From contig JANOBJ010000205.1 of assembly GCA_031411575.1 (NCBI GenBank), positions 1 through 21,255 on the forward strand: 21,255 nt of DNA, given 5' to 3'. This document shows positions 1 to 7,485 of this stretch, one piece after another. This DNA comes from JANOBJ01 sp031411575. GTDB taxonomy: Bacteria > Pseudomonadota > Gammaproteobacteria > Burkholderiales > Burkholderiaceae_C. Made by a program: the position numbers and the translations under genes. Within the stretch, counting starts at the first letter, position 1. The number at the start of each line of letters is the position of its first letter. The notes under the pieces were generated by a model. That model did not search any database and was not told the DNA's origin. It saw nothing but the letters and a program-made list of their open reading frames with translations.

Positions 1-1126
1 TGCCGACCGGCGGCGTGTACAGGCCAATCGCCAGGTTCACGACCATCATGATTCCGAGCTGTGTCATGTCCATGCCGATGCTGTTCGCCAGTGGCACGAA
101 CACCGGCGTCAGCAGCAGCACGGCGGCGGGCAGGTCGATGAACATGCCGAGGAACAGCATCAGCAGGTTCATCATCAGGATCACGAGCCACTTGGCGTGC
201 ACGTTGGCCTGCACCCAGGCCGCGATGCCCTGCGGCATCTGGTCGAAGGTGAGCAGCCAGCCGATCGCCGCCGAGGCCATGATGACGAGCAGCACGACGC
301 CGGTGGCCAGGCCCGCCTGCACGACCGCGTCGTTCAGCCGCTTCCAGCCCAGGTCGTGGTAGATCAGCACCGACACCAAGCCGGCGTACAGCGTCGAGAG
401 CACAGCCACCTCGGTGGGCGTGGCGATGCCGAAGCGCAGGAAGATGATGATCAGCACCGGCAGCAGGATCGCCGGCGCCGCGTAGCCGAGGTGGCGGCGG
501 AACGCGACGCGGTTGAACGGTGAGGTGTCGCGCGGGAAGTTGCGGCGGCGCCCGACCCACCAGCACGCGAACATGAAGCCGGCGCACATCAGCAGGCCCG
601 GCAGCACACCGGCGACGAACAGCGAGGCGATCGACGCGTTCGAGCTCAGCGCGAACAGGATCATCGGGATTGATGGCGGGATCAGGATGTCGATCGTCGC
701 TGCAGCCGCCAGCGTGGCCGCCGAGAACGCGGCAGGGTAACCGAGGCGCTTGTGCCAGGGGATCATCAGCGAGCCGATGGCCGAGGCGTCAGCCACGGCC
801 GAGCCCGAGACGCCGCCGAACAGGGTGGACGACAGCACGCCCACCTGCGCCGGGCCGCCATGGAAACGGCCGATCAGCGCCGACAGCACGCCAACCAGCG
901 CCTCGCCCAGCTTGCCGCCCATCATCAGCGAGCCGGTCAGCATGAAGAACGGAATCGCGATCAGCGGGAAGCTCTGCACTTGGGCCACCATCTGCTGCAC
1001 CAGCAGGTCCACCGGCACCTTGTCAGAGACCGCGGCGGCGGCCATCGCCGCCATCAGCAGCGCGTGGGCGATCGGCATCGCCGCGACCGCGGCGAACATG
1101 AAGACGAAAAGAATCAATGCACTCAT
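1..1126 (-). CDS. TRAP transporter large permease (DctM-like), 3' end cut by window edge
   Basis: This encodes the large membrane subunit of a TRAP transporter, the channel part that uses an ion gradient to import a substrate delivered by the periplasmic binding protein. The visible 375 residues begin MSALILFVFMFAAVAAMPIA and are mostly hydrophobic helices. They contain family hallmarks: a glycine/serine-rich SGSAVADASAIGSLMIP stretch near residue 110 and a PPSIPMILFA loop near residue 150. The family is usually about 425 residues, so roughly 50 C-terminal residues lie outside the window. The ATG at 1126 is preceded by an AAAGGAA ribosome binding site and starts 25 bp after the small permease stop. 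It is the last visible gene of an SDR-dctP-dctQ-dctM operon. The substrate cannot be read from this subunit. Confidence 0.93.
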   Translation of the reverse strand, partial: MSALILFVFMFAAVAAMPIAHALLMAAMAAAAVSDKVPVDLLVQQMVAQVQSFPLIAIPFFMLTGSLMMGGKLGEALVGVLSALIGRFHGGPAQVGVLSSTLFGGVSGSAVADASAIGSLMIPWHKRLGYPAAFSAATLAAAATIDILIPPSIPMILFALSSNASIASLFVAGVLPGLLMCAGFMFACWWVGRRRNFPRDTSPFNRVAFRRHLGYAAPAILLPVLIIIFLRFGIATPTEVAVLSTLYAGLVSVLIYHDLGWKRLNDAVVQAGLATGVVLLVIMASAAIGWLLTFDQMPQGIAAWVQANVHAKWLVILMMNLLMLFLGMFIDLPAAVLLLTPVFVPLANSIGMDMTQLGIMMVVNLAIGLYTPPVG

Positions 1127-1151
1127 GACGGTTCCTTTGTGTGCCGTGCCG

Positions 1152-1679
1152 TCACCAGTGCGCCACCGGCACCTTGTGATCGCCTTCGACCGCCACCACC
1201 GGTTCGGCGTGCCAGGTGCGCCAGGCCGACTGCAGCGCGAGCACGGCCAGCAGCAAGATGCCGACCATCACGCAGCCGTAGGTGATCGAGCCCGGCAGCT
1301 GCAGGATCGGGCTCTTCTCGTCGTGCACGATTTCCAGCATGCGCAGCGTCGCGACCGCCAGCGTTGCGTACAAAGCGGCCACGACGAGCCAGCTCGCCAC
1401 CGTGATCAAGCGGCGTGCGCGCGCCGGCAGCGCATCCATCAGGAAGGTGGTCGCAATGTGGGCGCCGTGTTGCGCCGCGAGCACCACGCCGGCCATCACC
1501 AGCCACGGGAATAGCAGCTCTGGCACCTCGTTGGCCCATTGCATGCTTGCGCCGGTGATGTAGCGCAGGGCGGTGTTGGCACACAGGATCACGAAGATCG
1601 CAGCGGTTGTCAGCCAGAGCACGGTTTTGCACACGATTGCGATGGCGTGGTCGACCACGCCGGGTTCGTCGGCTTGCAT
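1152..1679 (-). CDS. TRAP transporter small permease (DctQ-like)
   Basis: This 175-residue protein has four hydrophobic segments, the layout expected of the DctQ subunit that partners the large permease in the inner membrane. Recognisable parts are the first helix ending LCANTALRYITGASMQWANE and the following ELLFPWLVMAGVVLA segment, typical of DctQ. An in-frame start exists at 1724, but the ATG at 1679 (MQADEPG) is preferred because AGAGGAGA lies just upstream and the extra 15 residues are arginine-rich and unlike the family. It sits 60 bp after the binding protein stop and 25 bp before the large permease, so the three subunits are probably co-transcribed. Confidence 0.92.
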   Translation of the reverse strand: MQADEPGVVDHAIAIVCKTVLWLTTAAIFVILCANTALRYITGASMQWANEVPELLFPWLVMAGVVLAAQHGAHIATTFLMDALPARARRLITVASWLVVAALYATLAVATLRMLEIVHDEKSPILQLPGSITYGCVMVGILLLAVLALQSAWRTWHAEPVVAVEGDHKVPVAHW

Positions 1680-1739
1680 GGATGTCTCCTCTGGTGGCGC
1701 GAGGCGGTTGCGTCTCAGGCGCACCGCCTTCGGCAGGGT

Positions 1740-2729
1740 TTACTTGGCGCGCGCGGCGGCAATCACCTTCTTGACGTAGGGGCCGATCGGGCCGGCCGCC
1801 CACTTGTCGTCGACCGACGCGGTGCCCTTCTCGAATGCAGCCTTGTCGACCGCATCGACGCGCACGCCCTTGGCCTTCAGGTCGGCTACGAGCTTGTCGT
1901 CGGATTCCTGCGACAGCTTGCGCTGCAGCGCGGTGGCCTCGGCGGCGGCTTCCTGCACGGCCTTGCGGTCGGCGTCTGTGAGCTTGTCCCAGCTGCGCTT
2001 GCTCATCAGGAACGGCGTCATCTCGTACTTGTGGCCGGTCAGCGAGATGAACTTCTGCACCTCGTAGAGCTTGCTCGCGTGGATGTTCATCAGCGGGTTC
2101 TCCTGCCCGTCGACCACACCCTGCTGCAGCGCCACGTACAACTCGGCGAACTTGATCTGCTGCGCCTCGGCGCCGAGCGCCTGCATGATGTCTACCGTCA
2201 CCGCGTCGGGCGGGGTGCGCATCTTCATGCCTTTCAGGTCCTCGGGCTTGAGCAGCGGCTTCTTGTTGTTGCTCATGTGGCGCACGCCGTTGTCCCAGTA
2301 GCCCAGCACGATCATGCCCTTCTCGGCGCTGCGTTCGGCGAGTTCCTTGCCCAGCGGGCCGTCGAGCACTTTCCACGCCTGCGGCAGGTTCGCGAACAGG
2401 AAGGGCATGCCGAACGCGGCGTACTCGGGAACCGCGTTGGCCACCGCGCCCTGCGAGTTGGCCGACATGTCGAGCGCGCCGGTGCGCAGTGCCGTCAGCA
2501 TCGCGGCGTCGTCACCGAGCTGTGCTGAAGGCGCCACCTGCACCTCGATACGTCCGGCGGACTTGGCCTTGACGACCTCGGCGAATTTCACCGCCGCCTC
2601 GTGGCGCGGGTTGCCCGGCGCGGCGCCATGGCCAAGCGTCAGCTTCACGGCCTGCGCGTGCGCTGCCAGCGAAAGCAGGGTGCCGGCGGCGACGGCGAGC
2701 GCGCTGCGAATGAATGTGTTGCGTTGCAT
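1740..2729 (-). CDS. TRAP transporter periplasmic substrate-binding protein (DctP-like)
   Basis: This 329-residue protein is the periplasmic receptor that captures the substrate and hands it to the DctQM membrane complex. A Sec signal peptide is visible at residues 1-26 (hydrophobic core then AHA-QA). The mature part has the DctP pattern: LGHGAAPGNPRH at the first strand, a FGMPFLF segment near 106, and the MKMRTPP motif near 168-174 whose arginine (about R171) normally pairs with a substrate carboxylate. A QENPL loop follows near 209. The conserved arginine suggests an organic acid ligand, but which acid is not readable. The ATG at 2729 has an AGGAGA site upstream. It follows the SDR gene by 39 bp. 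Confidence 0.95.
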   Translation of the reverse strand: MQRNTFIRSALAVAAGTLLSLAAHAQAVKLTLGHGAAPGNPRHEAAVKFAEVVKAKSAGRIEVQVAPSAQLGDDAAMLTALRTGALDMSANSQGAVANAVPEYAAFGMPFLFANLPQAWKVLDGPLGKELAERSAEKGMIVLGYWDNGVRHMSNNKKPLLKPEDLKGMKMRTPPDAVTVDIMQALGAEAQQIKFAELYVALQQGVVDGQENPLMNIHASKLYEVQKFISLTGHKYEMTPFLMSKRSWDKLTDADRKAVQEAAAEATALQRKLSQESDDKLVADLKAKGVRVDAVDKAAFEKGTASVDDKWAAGPIGPYVKKVIAAARAK

Positions 2730-2768
2730 GTTTATGTGTCTCCTGGTTTTGGTTTTGCGAAAGGCGGG

Positions 2769-3518
2769 TCAGTGGATCAACATGCCGCCGTTGACGTCGA
2801 GCGTCACGCCGGTCAGGTACTTGGCCAGGTCGCTGGCGAGGAAGACGACGCAGCCGGCCACGTCGTTTGGCTCGCCGATGCGGTTCAGCGGAATGCCTTC
2901 GAGGATCCCCTTCATGCGGTCGTCGGGGATCAGGCCCTTATTGATGTCGGTGGCGATCAGGCCTGGCGTCACGCAGTTGATGCGGATGTTGTCGATGCCG
3001 TACTCGCGCGCCATTGCGCGCGCCAGGCCGAGCACACCGGCCTTGGCGGCCGAGTAGTGCGGGCCGCCAAGGATGCCGCCGCCGCGCTGCGCGCTGACCG
3101 ACGAGATACAGACAATCGCACCCGACTTCTGCTCCTGCATCGTCGGCAGCACGGCCTGCGAGGCGTACAGCGTGCCGCGCAGGCTCACGTCGAGCACCGC
3201 GTCGTAGTCGGCCGCGGTGATGTCAAGCGTCTTGCGCGGCTGCGTGATGCCGGCGTTGTTGACGAGCACGTCGATGCGGCCCAGCGTCTTGCGGATCTGC
3301 ACCACGGCGGCGTCGCACGACGCCTTGTCGGTCACGTCGGCCACCAGGCCGAGGTGGCCTTCGCCCAGGCGGGCTGCGGCCGCGGCCGGTTCGGCGCGGG
3401 CCAGATCCAGAATGACGACGCGGGCGCCGTGGGCGGCCATCTGTTTGGCGGTGGCGAAGCCGAGGCCGTTGAGGCCGGCGCCTCCGGTGATGACGGCGAC
3501 TTTGTCTTTGAGCAGCAT
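2769..3518 (-). CDS. Short-chain dehydrogenase/reductase (classical SDR)
   Basis: This 249-residue protein is a classical SDR oxidoreductase acting on an alcohol or keto group with NAD(P). The Rossmann dinucleotide loop TGGAGLNGLG is at residues 11-20, the NNAG motif at 87-90, the catalytic serine in ISSVS near 142, and YSAAK with Tyr155 and Lys159. The C-terminus VNGGMLIH is close to FabG-like enzymes. The open frame extends upstream to 3791, but the ATG at 3518 is chosen because AGGAGAT lies a few bases before it and the fold begins there. It is the first gene of the operon with the TRAP transporter, so it probably acts on the imported substrate. Aspartate D38 at the end of the second strand favours NAD over NADP, which is an inference. 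Confidence 0.92.
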   Translation of the reverse strand: MLLKDKVAVITGGAGLNGLGFATAKQMAAHGARVVILDLARAEPAAAAARLGEGHLGLVADVTDKASCDAAVVQIRKTLGRIDVLVNNAGITQPRKTLDITAADYDAVLDVSLRGTLYASQAVLPTMQEQKSGAIVCISSVSAQRGGGILGGPHYSAAKAGVLGLARAMAREYGIDNIRINCVTPGLIATDINKGLIPDDRMKGILEGIPLNRIGEPNDVAGCVVFLASDLAKYLTGVTLDVNGGMLIH

Positions 3519-3539
3519 CTCGATCTCCTGTGCAGGGTG

Positions 3540-3557
3540 GTGTTCGGGGACGAACAC
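3540..3557. promoter_or_regulatory. Perfect 7-bp inverted repeat in the leader of the SDR-TRAP operon
   Basis: GTGTTCG at 3540-3546 and CGAACAC at 3551-3557 are perfect inverted repeats around a GGGA loop. They lie 22-39 bp upstream of the SDR start codon. They could be an operator half of the divergent LysR regulator or a leader hairpin. Function is inferred from position only. Confidence 0.4.
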
Positions 3558-3580
3558 GGGAGACGCCGCCTGCTTTACAG

Positions 3581-3633
3581 CCCTGGGGGCCTTGTGGCCC
3601 TCTTCAGGGCCGCGACCTGCGGGCCGCGGCTTG
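3581..3633. repeat. GC-rich hairpin-forming intergenic segment
   Basis: GGGCC/GGCCC arms (3587-3591 and 3596-3600, TTGT loop) are followed by two copies of GGGCCGCG (3607-3614 and 3621-3628) and a CCGC/GCGG stem between them. No coding potential is evident. It resembles the GC-rich intergenic element at the right end of the window in style but not clearly in sequence, and it separates the divergent SDR and LysR genes. Confidence 0.35.
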
Positions 3634-3703
3634 TCTCCTGAGTTCGTGGACCGAATGGTGCAGTGGCCCGCGCCTGACAACAAGCGATACTTTTTCAGTC
3701 TAA

Positions 3704-3728
3704 GATGACGTACCGTCATCTGACGTAC
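3704..3728. promoter_or_regulatory. Candidate operator before the LysR regulator
   Basis: GATGACG (3704-3710) and CGTCATC (3714-3720) form a perfect inverted repeat around TAC. The octamer TGACGTAC occurs at 3706-3713 and again at 3721-3728, giving a 15-bp direct repeat register. The element ends 11 bp before the LysR start codon, where an autoregulatory site is expected. No strong sigma-70 promoter could be fixed here. Confidence 0.5.
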
Positions 3729-3739
3729 GGGAAAGCACC

Positions 3740-4654
3740 ATGGCATCACTTCCTCCCATGGCGAACTTGCTGGCGTTTGAAGCCGTGGCACGGCGACGCA
3801 GTTTTGCGTTGGCAGCAGCTGAACTCCATCTCACGGCATCTGCCGTCAGCCATCAGATTGCACGGCTAGAAGCGGATCTGGCCATTCGCCTCTTTGAGCG
3901 CAGCGCGCATGGCGTGCGCTTGAGCCCCGCGGGCGAGCAGTACCTGTCGCGGCTGTCCGGCGCACTGGCTGCGATCGCCACGGCCACCGACGACATGCGT
4001 CAGGGCGCCAGCAGCAGCCTCTACGTGCACTGCTCGCCGAGCCTGGCCACGTTGTGGCTGATGCCGCGGCTGCACCTGTTCGCGCAAGCACATCCCGACG
4101 TTTCGCTCAACTTGTCGGCCGCGCACGTTCACAGCGACTTCGCGCTGGGTCAGGTGGACCTGGACATTCGCTACGGTGTGCCGCAGTGGTCGAACCTCGT
4201 GGTGGAGCCGTTGTTCGAGGAGCGCATCGTGCCGGTCGCGAGTCCGGCGTTCATTCGCCAGCATCGGCTCAAGCGTGCCGAGCAATTGCTGGATGTGCCG
4301 CTGATCCAGAGTAACGTCAGCGTCGTACAGTGGTCTGACTGGTTCAGGGCGTTTTCCGACAAGCGGGCGCCCGACCGCTTTGCGCTACGATTCGACCGGG
4401 CGCACATGTCGCTCGACGCGGCAGCGCAGGGGCTCGGCGTGGCGCTGGAGAGCACCACCACAGGCGGCAAGCACCTCGCCGAAGGAAAGCTGCGCCCCGT
4501 GCTGGGTATGGACAAGTGCATCCGCGTTAAGGCGCACTTTGCTGTCTATCCGGCGCGTCACGCCAAGAGGCGACCCGTTGAGGACTTTCTGTCCTGGCTT
4601 CATGGCGAGGCCGCTGCGACTTCCTCACTTATGCGGGATACAAAGCTGATGTAA
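3740..4654 (+). CDS. LysR-family transcriptional regulator (GcvA-like)
   Basis: This 304-residue protein is a LysR-type activator or repressor. The N-terminal winged helix-turn-helix spans about residues 10-65, with recognition helix TASAVSHQIARLEADLAIRLFER and the SPAGEQYL segment that follows it in the family. The rest (about 90-300) is a periplasmic-binding-protein-like effector domain. The phrases SLATLWLMPRL and DLDIRYG are typical of the GcvA subgroup. The gene is divergent from the SDR-TRAP operon across 221 bp, the usual arrangement for a LysR regulator and its target, so it most likely controls that operon in response to the imported compound or a product. The ATG at 3740 is used; an alternative ATG lies at residue 7. 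A palindromic element lies directly upstream. Confidence 0.93.
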   Translation: MASLPPMANLLAFEAVARRRSFALAAAELHLTASAVSHQIARLEADLAIRLFERSAHGVRLSPAGEQYLSRLSGALAAIATATDDMRQGASSSLYVHCSPSLATLWLMPRLHLFAQAHPDVSLNLSAAHVHSDFALGQVDLDIRYGVPQWSNLVVEPLFEERIVPVASPAFIRQHRLKRAEQLLDVPLIQSNVSVVQWSDWFRAFSDKRAPDRFALRFDRAHMSLDAAAQGLGVALESTTTGGKHLAEGKLRPVLGMDKCIRVKAHFAVYPARHAKRRPVEDFLSWLHGEAAATSSLMRDTKLM

Positions 4655-4658
4655 CAGC

Positions 4659-4676
4659 AAGCCGGGAGGCTTTTCC
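4659..4676 (+). terminator. Weak hairpin-plus-T terminator after the LysR gene
   Basis: A 5-bp stem AAGCC/GGCTT with a GGGA loop begins 5 bp after the LysR stop codon and runs into TTTT. The stem is short, so it is a weak candidate for a rho-independent terminator. Confidence 0.4.
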
Positions 4677-4840
4677 GAATCGAACACTGCCAGTTCCAGC
4701 AGACAACGTAAGTCGGCGTAGCCGATAAACAGCTGGCCTACGGCCCAACGGTCTGCATCGTCCAGACTTTTGATGCAAAGCAACGACCTGGCGCTTCGCC
4801 GGCGCATGCTATCTGGCCCTCAACTCGATGGGAGACCATC
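4677..4840. other. Intergenic stretch without a supported gene
   Basis: This segment holds only a short minus-strand open frame (60 codons, reaching into the LysR 3' end) with no recognisable motif. GGGAGA at 4830-4835 is the ribosome binding site for the recombinase. Nothing else is supported. Confidence 0.5.
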
Positions 4841-5464
4841 ATGGAAACCTCAGGCAATACAGTTCACCACGAGCCGTGGAACAAGGGCAAGATCGTCGGA
4901 CAGAAGGCCCCATTCAAGGTCAAAGACATCTGGGCCCTGCGCGTACGCCTTCAGATGGAACGGCGGGTCCGCGAGCTCGCGCTCTTCAACCTCGGCATCG
5001 ACAGCAAGCTGCGCGGATGCGACCTGGTCGCACTCAAGGTCCGCGACGTTTCTCATGGAGACCAAGTGGCCACACGCGCGATCGTCATGCAGCACAAGAC
5101 CAAGCGCCCCGTCCAGTTCGAGATCACGGGAGTGACCCAAGAAGCCCTGCAGGCCTGGATCAAGCAGGCTGCACTGAAGTCAGATGACTTCCTCTTCCCG
5201 AGCAGGCTCCACGAGTCGCCTCACTTGGGAACGCGGCAGTACGCCAGGATCCTTGGGCACTGGGTAGAGGAACTGGGACTGGACCCGACTGAGTATGGAA
5301 CCCATTCAATGCGAAGGACCAAGGCGACGTTGATCTATCGACGTACGAAGAACCTCAGAGCGGTGCAGTTGCTGCTCGGGCACTCCAAACTGGAATCCAC
5401 CGTGAGGTACCTGGGCATCGAGGTCGATGACGCCCTCGAAATCTCTGAGCATACGGAAATCTGA
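4841..5464 (+). CDS. Tyrosine recombinase/integrase, catalytic domain only
   Basis: This 207-residue protein is a site-specific recombinase of the phage-integrase family. All catalytic positions can be placed: Arg58 in SKLRGCDL, a beta-hairpin lysine (Lys86 or Lys88) in HKTKRPV, His155 and Arg158 in HSMRRT, His181 in LLLGHSKLE and the nucleophile Tyr190 in VRYLGIE. Typical integrases have 300-400 residues with an N-terminal SAM-like core-binding domain; that domain is absent here, and the first 40 residues are a short basic tail. Similar stand-alone forms are widespread in proteobacteria, so this is probably a natural short family rather than a truncation. The ATG at 4841 follows GGGAGA. No partner gene or att site was recognised nearby, so what it recombines is unknown. 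Confidence 0.88.
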   Translation: METSGNTVHHEPWNKGKIVGQKAPFKVKDIWALRVRLQMERRVRELALFNLGIDSKLRGCDLVALKVRDVSHGDQVATRAIVMQHKTKRPVQFEITGVTQEALQAWIKQAALKSDDFLFPSRLHESPHLGTRQYARILGHWVEELGLDPTEYGTHSMRRTKATLIYRRTKNLRAVQLLLGHSKLESTVRYLGIEVDDALEISEHTEI

Positions 5465-5477
5465 GGCCAGAGTCAGT

Positions 5478-5509
5478 GGCGGCCGGGCCCTGGTGCGAGG
5501 GCGGCCGCC
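5478..5509. repeat. Perfect 8-bp inverted repeat after the recombinase
   Basis: GGCGGCCG at 5478-5485 and CGGCCGCC at 5502-5509 are perfect inverted repeats with a 16-base loop, starting 13 bp after the recombinase stop. No T-run follows, so it is a poor intrinsic terminator. It could be a transcript-end hairpin or a structured recombination site. Confidence 0.4.
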
Positions 5510-5684
5510 TTCGATGGCCGCTATGTGGAGTGGGTCTGGATTTGTGCTCTCGGCCAATTGCAGTCGTCGATCTCGCACCGGTGATGTCACTCGCAAGCGG
5601 CCATCCGTCAGGTAACTTGCGCCGCGAGCGCTGGTGAACGCCCGAGCTAGCAAGCGTCAAGTCCGTTCGGTCTGCACTTCCTGG
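5510..5684. other. Non-coding stretch between the recombinase and the ABA4-like gene
   Basis: No gene with recognisable features lies here on either strand. Several overlapping short frames exist but their translations are arginine- and proline-rich and resemble GC-rich noise. A degenerate repeat is possible but cannot be proven from this window alone. Confidence 0.5.
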
Positions 5685-6113
5685 CTATGAGCGGCCCGCG
5701 CGCAACAGGCACCAGCGGATGCCCATGTAGGCCAACCAGCCGAGCGGCCCGAAAAGGAAGGTCAGCAGTTGGCATGGCACGACGGCGTACACCGGGATCA
5801 TGTGCCGGCTGGCGTCCTGCCCGATCCACCAGCCGACCAGCAGATCAAAGGCCAGGTAGTGCAGCCAGGCGGCCAACAAGATACCTCTGTCGGCGTTGAG
5901 CAGAATGCGCAGGTCAACGATAGACGCGTAGCCGCCGGGCGACTGAACATAGAGTGCCGGGTAGAGCGCTGCGGATACAACAGCGAGCAACGCCGGAATC
6001 GCCACGGCACACACGGCTTTTTGAAAACGCGGCCAGCGACGACCGAACAGCAGCACGGCCCAGCCCGCGGCAGCCAAGGCCGACGATGCGGCGAACAAGC
6101 TGTCAAGCCACAT
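5685..6113 (-). CDS. ABA4-like (DUF4281) membrane protein
   Basis: This 142-residue protein has four hydrophobic segments and matches the ABA4-like family (DUF4281): the core NADRGILLAAWLHYLAFDLL with GWWI after it, and the C-terminal PCQLLTFLFGPLGWLAYM. Plant ABA4 is needed for neoxanthin formation; the bacterial members have no settled function. The ATG at 6113 overlaps the upstream stop codon region by 11 bp (ATGTGGCTTGA), which suggests translational coupling. A TTG in frame at 6140 is an alternative that would add nine residues. It is the last gene of the four-gene operon. Confidence 0.82.
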   Translation of the reverse strand: MWLDSLFAASSALAAAGWAVLLFGRRWPRFQKAVCAVAIPALLAVVSAALYPALYVQSPGGYASIVDLRILLNADRGILLAAWLHYLAFDLLVGWWIGQDASRHMIPVYAVVPCQLLTFLFGPLGWLAYMGIRWCLLRAGRS

Positions 6114-7044
6114 GGCGGCGAACCAAGCGGGCTGCGGCAATCAGGAGCACTGCCAGCGGCAGGCCCACCAGCACTGCCGAGCCGACACTGGCATCCAGCA
6201 CTGAGCGGCCACTGGCAGTCCACACGACTGCACCCAAGAACACCGCGAGGTAGGCCGCAGTGCCCACCCGCTGCGCAGTGGGCATCACCGACGCTGATCG
6301 GGCGGCGCGCTGATGCAGCCAGGCCAGCGCCGGCACAGCCTGCATTGCGTGAAGCCCGATGAAATGCGGCACGCGCCAGTCTCCCGTACGCAGGTCCCAA
6401 CCGAAGAACGGCAGTTGCGCTGTAGAAGGCGTGCCCGCCCAGGCACTGCCTACCCAAGCCAGCCTCTGACCAGCGTCGATCAAGGCCAGCTGTTCAACCG
6501 TCGGCATCACCATCCAAACACCGACCAGCCCGCCCAGCACGGCGATCGACAGGCCGGCGATCGTGGCCCGCGTGGTGACCCGGTCTGCAGGCCAGCGAAC
6601 CAACCCAGCAACCATCAATACCAGGCCTGCCAGCAGCACCGCCGTGCCCAGGCCCATCGCCGTGAACACGGCGTGGTCGAACAAGGTGCTGTAGTTGAAG
6701 TGGCTGTGCACACCGCGCGCGGCCTGCACGGCGATGAAGATGAGTTCCAACACAGCCGTGCAGGCCTGCAGCGCGGCGCTGAAACCGAACCAGCGGTCAC
6801 CCACCTCTTGCCTGCGTGTCAACGACGCGAGCCACCACAGGGTCCACAGATGCACGCCGAACGCAACGCAAAAGCGCAGGGGTTTGAGCCACACGTTGTG
6901 GCCGTTTTCGAGGACGCGGCTGTCGAGCGCCATGGCCACGGTGCAGAGTACCGCCGCCACGCCGAATGCCATCACCACGCGCCACAACATCGTGCGCGCG
7001 TTGCCCACCGACAGGTGAGGTGCGTGCAGCGTGAATCGCATCAT
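6103..7044 (-). CDS. Multi-pass membrane protein of unknown function
   Basis: This 313-residue protein has about seven to eight hydrophobic segments, spread from residue 20 to 310, so it is an integral inner-membrane protein. I do not recognise its family. Polar conserved-looking features between helices include ENGHNVWLKPLRFCVAFGVH near residue 46 and RGVHSHFNYSTLFDHAVFTAMG near 109, where several histidines and an aspartate sit close to predicted membrane edges; a metal, quinone or haem site is possible but not shown. A further WRVPHFIGLHAMQ segment near 223 adds two histidines. The ATG at 7044 overlaps the DUF2141 stop codon as ATGA, and its own stop overlaps the ABA4-like start, so it is embedded in a coupled operon. 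Confidence 0.85.
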   Translation of the reverse strand: MMRFTLHAPHLSVGNARTMLWRVVMAFGVAAVLCTVAMALDSRVLENGHNVWLKPLRFCVAFGVHLWTLWWLASLTRRQEVGDRWFGFSAALQACTAVLELIFIAVQAARGVHSHFNYSTLFDHAVFTAMGLGTAVLLAGLVLMVAGLVRWPADRVTTRATIAGLSIAVLGGLVGVWMVMPTVEQLALIDAGQRLAWVGSAWAGTPSTAQLPFFGWDLRTGDWRVPHFIGLHAMQAVPALAWLHQRAARSASVMPTAQRVGTAAYLAVFLGAVVWTASGRSVLDASVGSAVLVGLPLAVLLIAAARLVRRHVA

Positions 7045-7484
7045 GGGTAGAGCAGGCGCAGGTCCACGCGGCCCCCGTCCTTGAGGTCGACGAGCGAGCG
7101 GTCAAATCGCGGGAACTCCAGCGACTTGGGGTTGTTGCCTGTGATGTAGCCCTCACGCGGAAACCCAATGACGTTCTTCGACATCTGCCCGTCGCTGTCT
7201 TCGTCGTGCACCACGATGAGTGCGTAGCGGCCGGGCGCTGGGAGTTTGAGTGCTAGCGTGAGCGTGGGCTGAGCCGCGGGAACATCCAGCTTGGCTGCGG
7301 CTTTGTCCCACTGGCTCGGAAAGCTGTCGCGCGTGACGTGTGCTGCCAGCAGTACTCGCCCCTGCGCATTGCGCAGGCCGCTCAGTTGAATTTGAACTTC
7401 GATGGGTTCGGCGCGCAGCAGGCCCGTGCTGCAAACGAGCGCCAATGCGAGTGGGATGCAGCGGAGTCGCCGACGTGTTGCCAT
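7041..7484 (-). CDS. Secreted DUF2141 family protein
   Basis: This 147-residue protein begins with a signal peptide (basic MATRRRLRC, then hydrophobic IPLALALVCSTGLL, cleavage near AEP), so it is probably periplasmic. The mature domain is DUF2141: the strand GRYALIVVHDEDSDGQMSKN and the motif FPREGYITGNNP. The acidic HDEDSDG loop recalls a metal-binding loop, but no function is established for the family. The open frame extends upstream to 7568, inside the epimerase gene; the ATG at 7484 is chosen because it directly precedes the signal peptide and lies 1 bp after the epimerase stop (TGAGATG), a typical coupled start. The stop overlaps the next gene as ATGA. Confidence 0.87.
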   Translation of the reverse strand: MATRRRLRCIPLALALVCSTGLLRAEPIEVQIQLSGLRNAQGRVLLAAHVTRDSFPSQWDKAAAKLDVPAAQPTLTLALKLPAPGRYALIVVHDEDSDGQMSKNVIGFPREGYITGNNPKSLEFPRFDRSLVDLKDGGRVDLRLLYP

Positions 7485-7485
7485 C

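Noticed and set aside
1123..2376. 417-codon minus-strand open frame across dctQ and dctP
   Set aside because: Its translation is arginine- and alanine-rich without motifs and it lies in another frame of two clear TRAP genes.
4625..4807. 60-codon minus-strand open frame between LysR and the recombinase
   Set aside because: Some of the translation looks protein-like, but it overlaps the LysR 3' end, has no visible ribosome binding site and no recognised family. A gene remnant remains possible.
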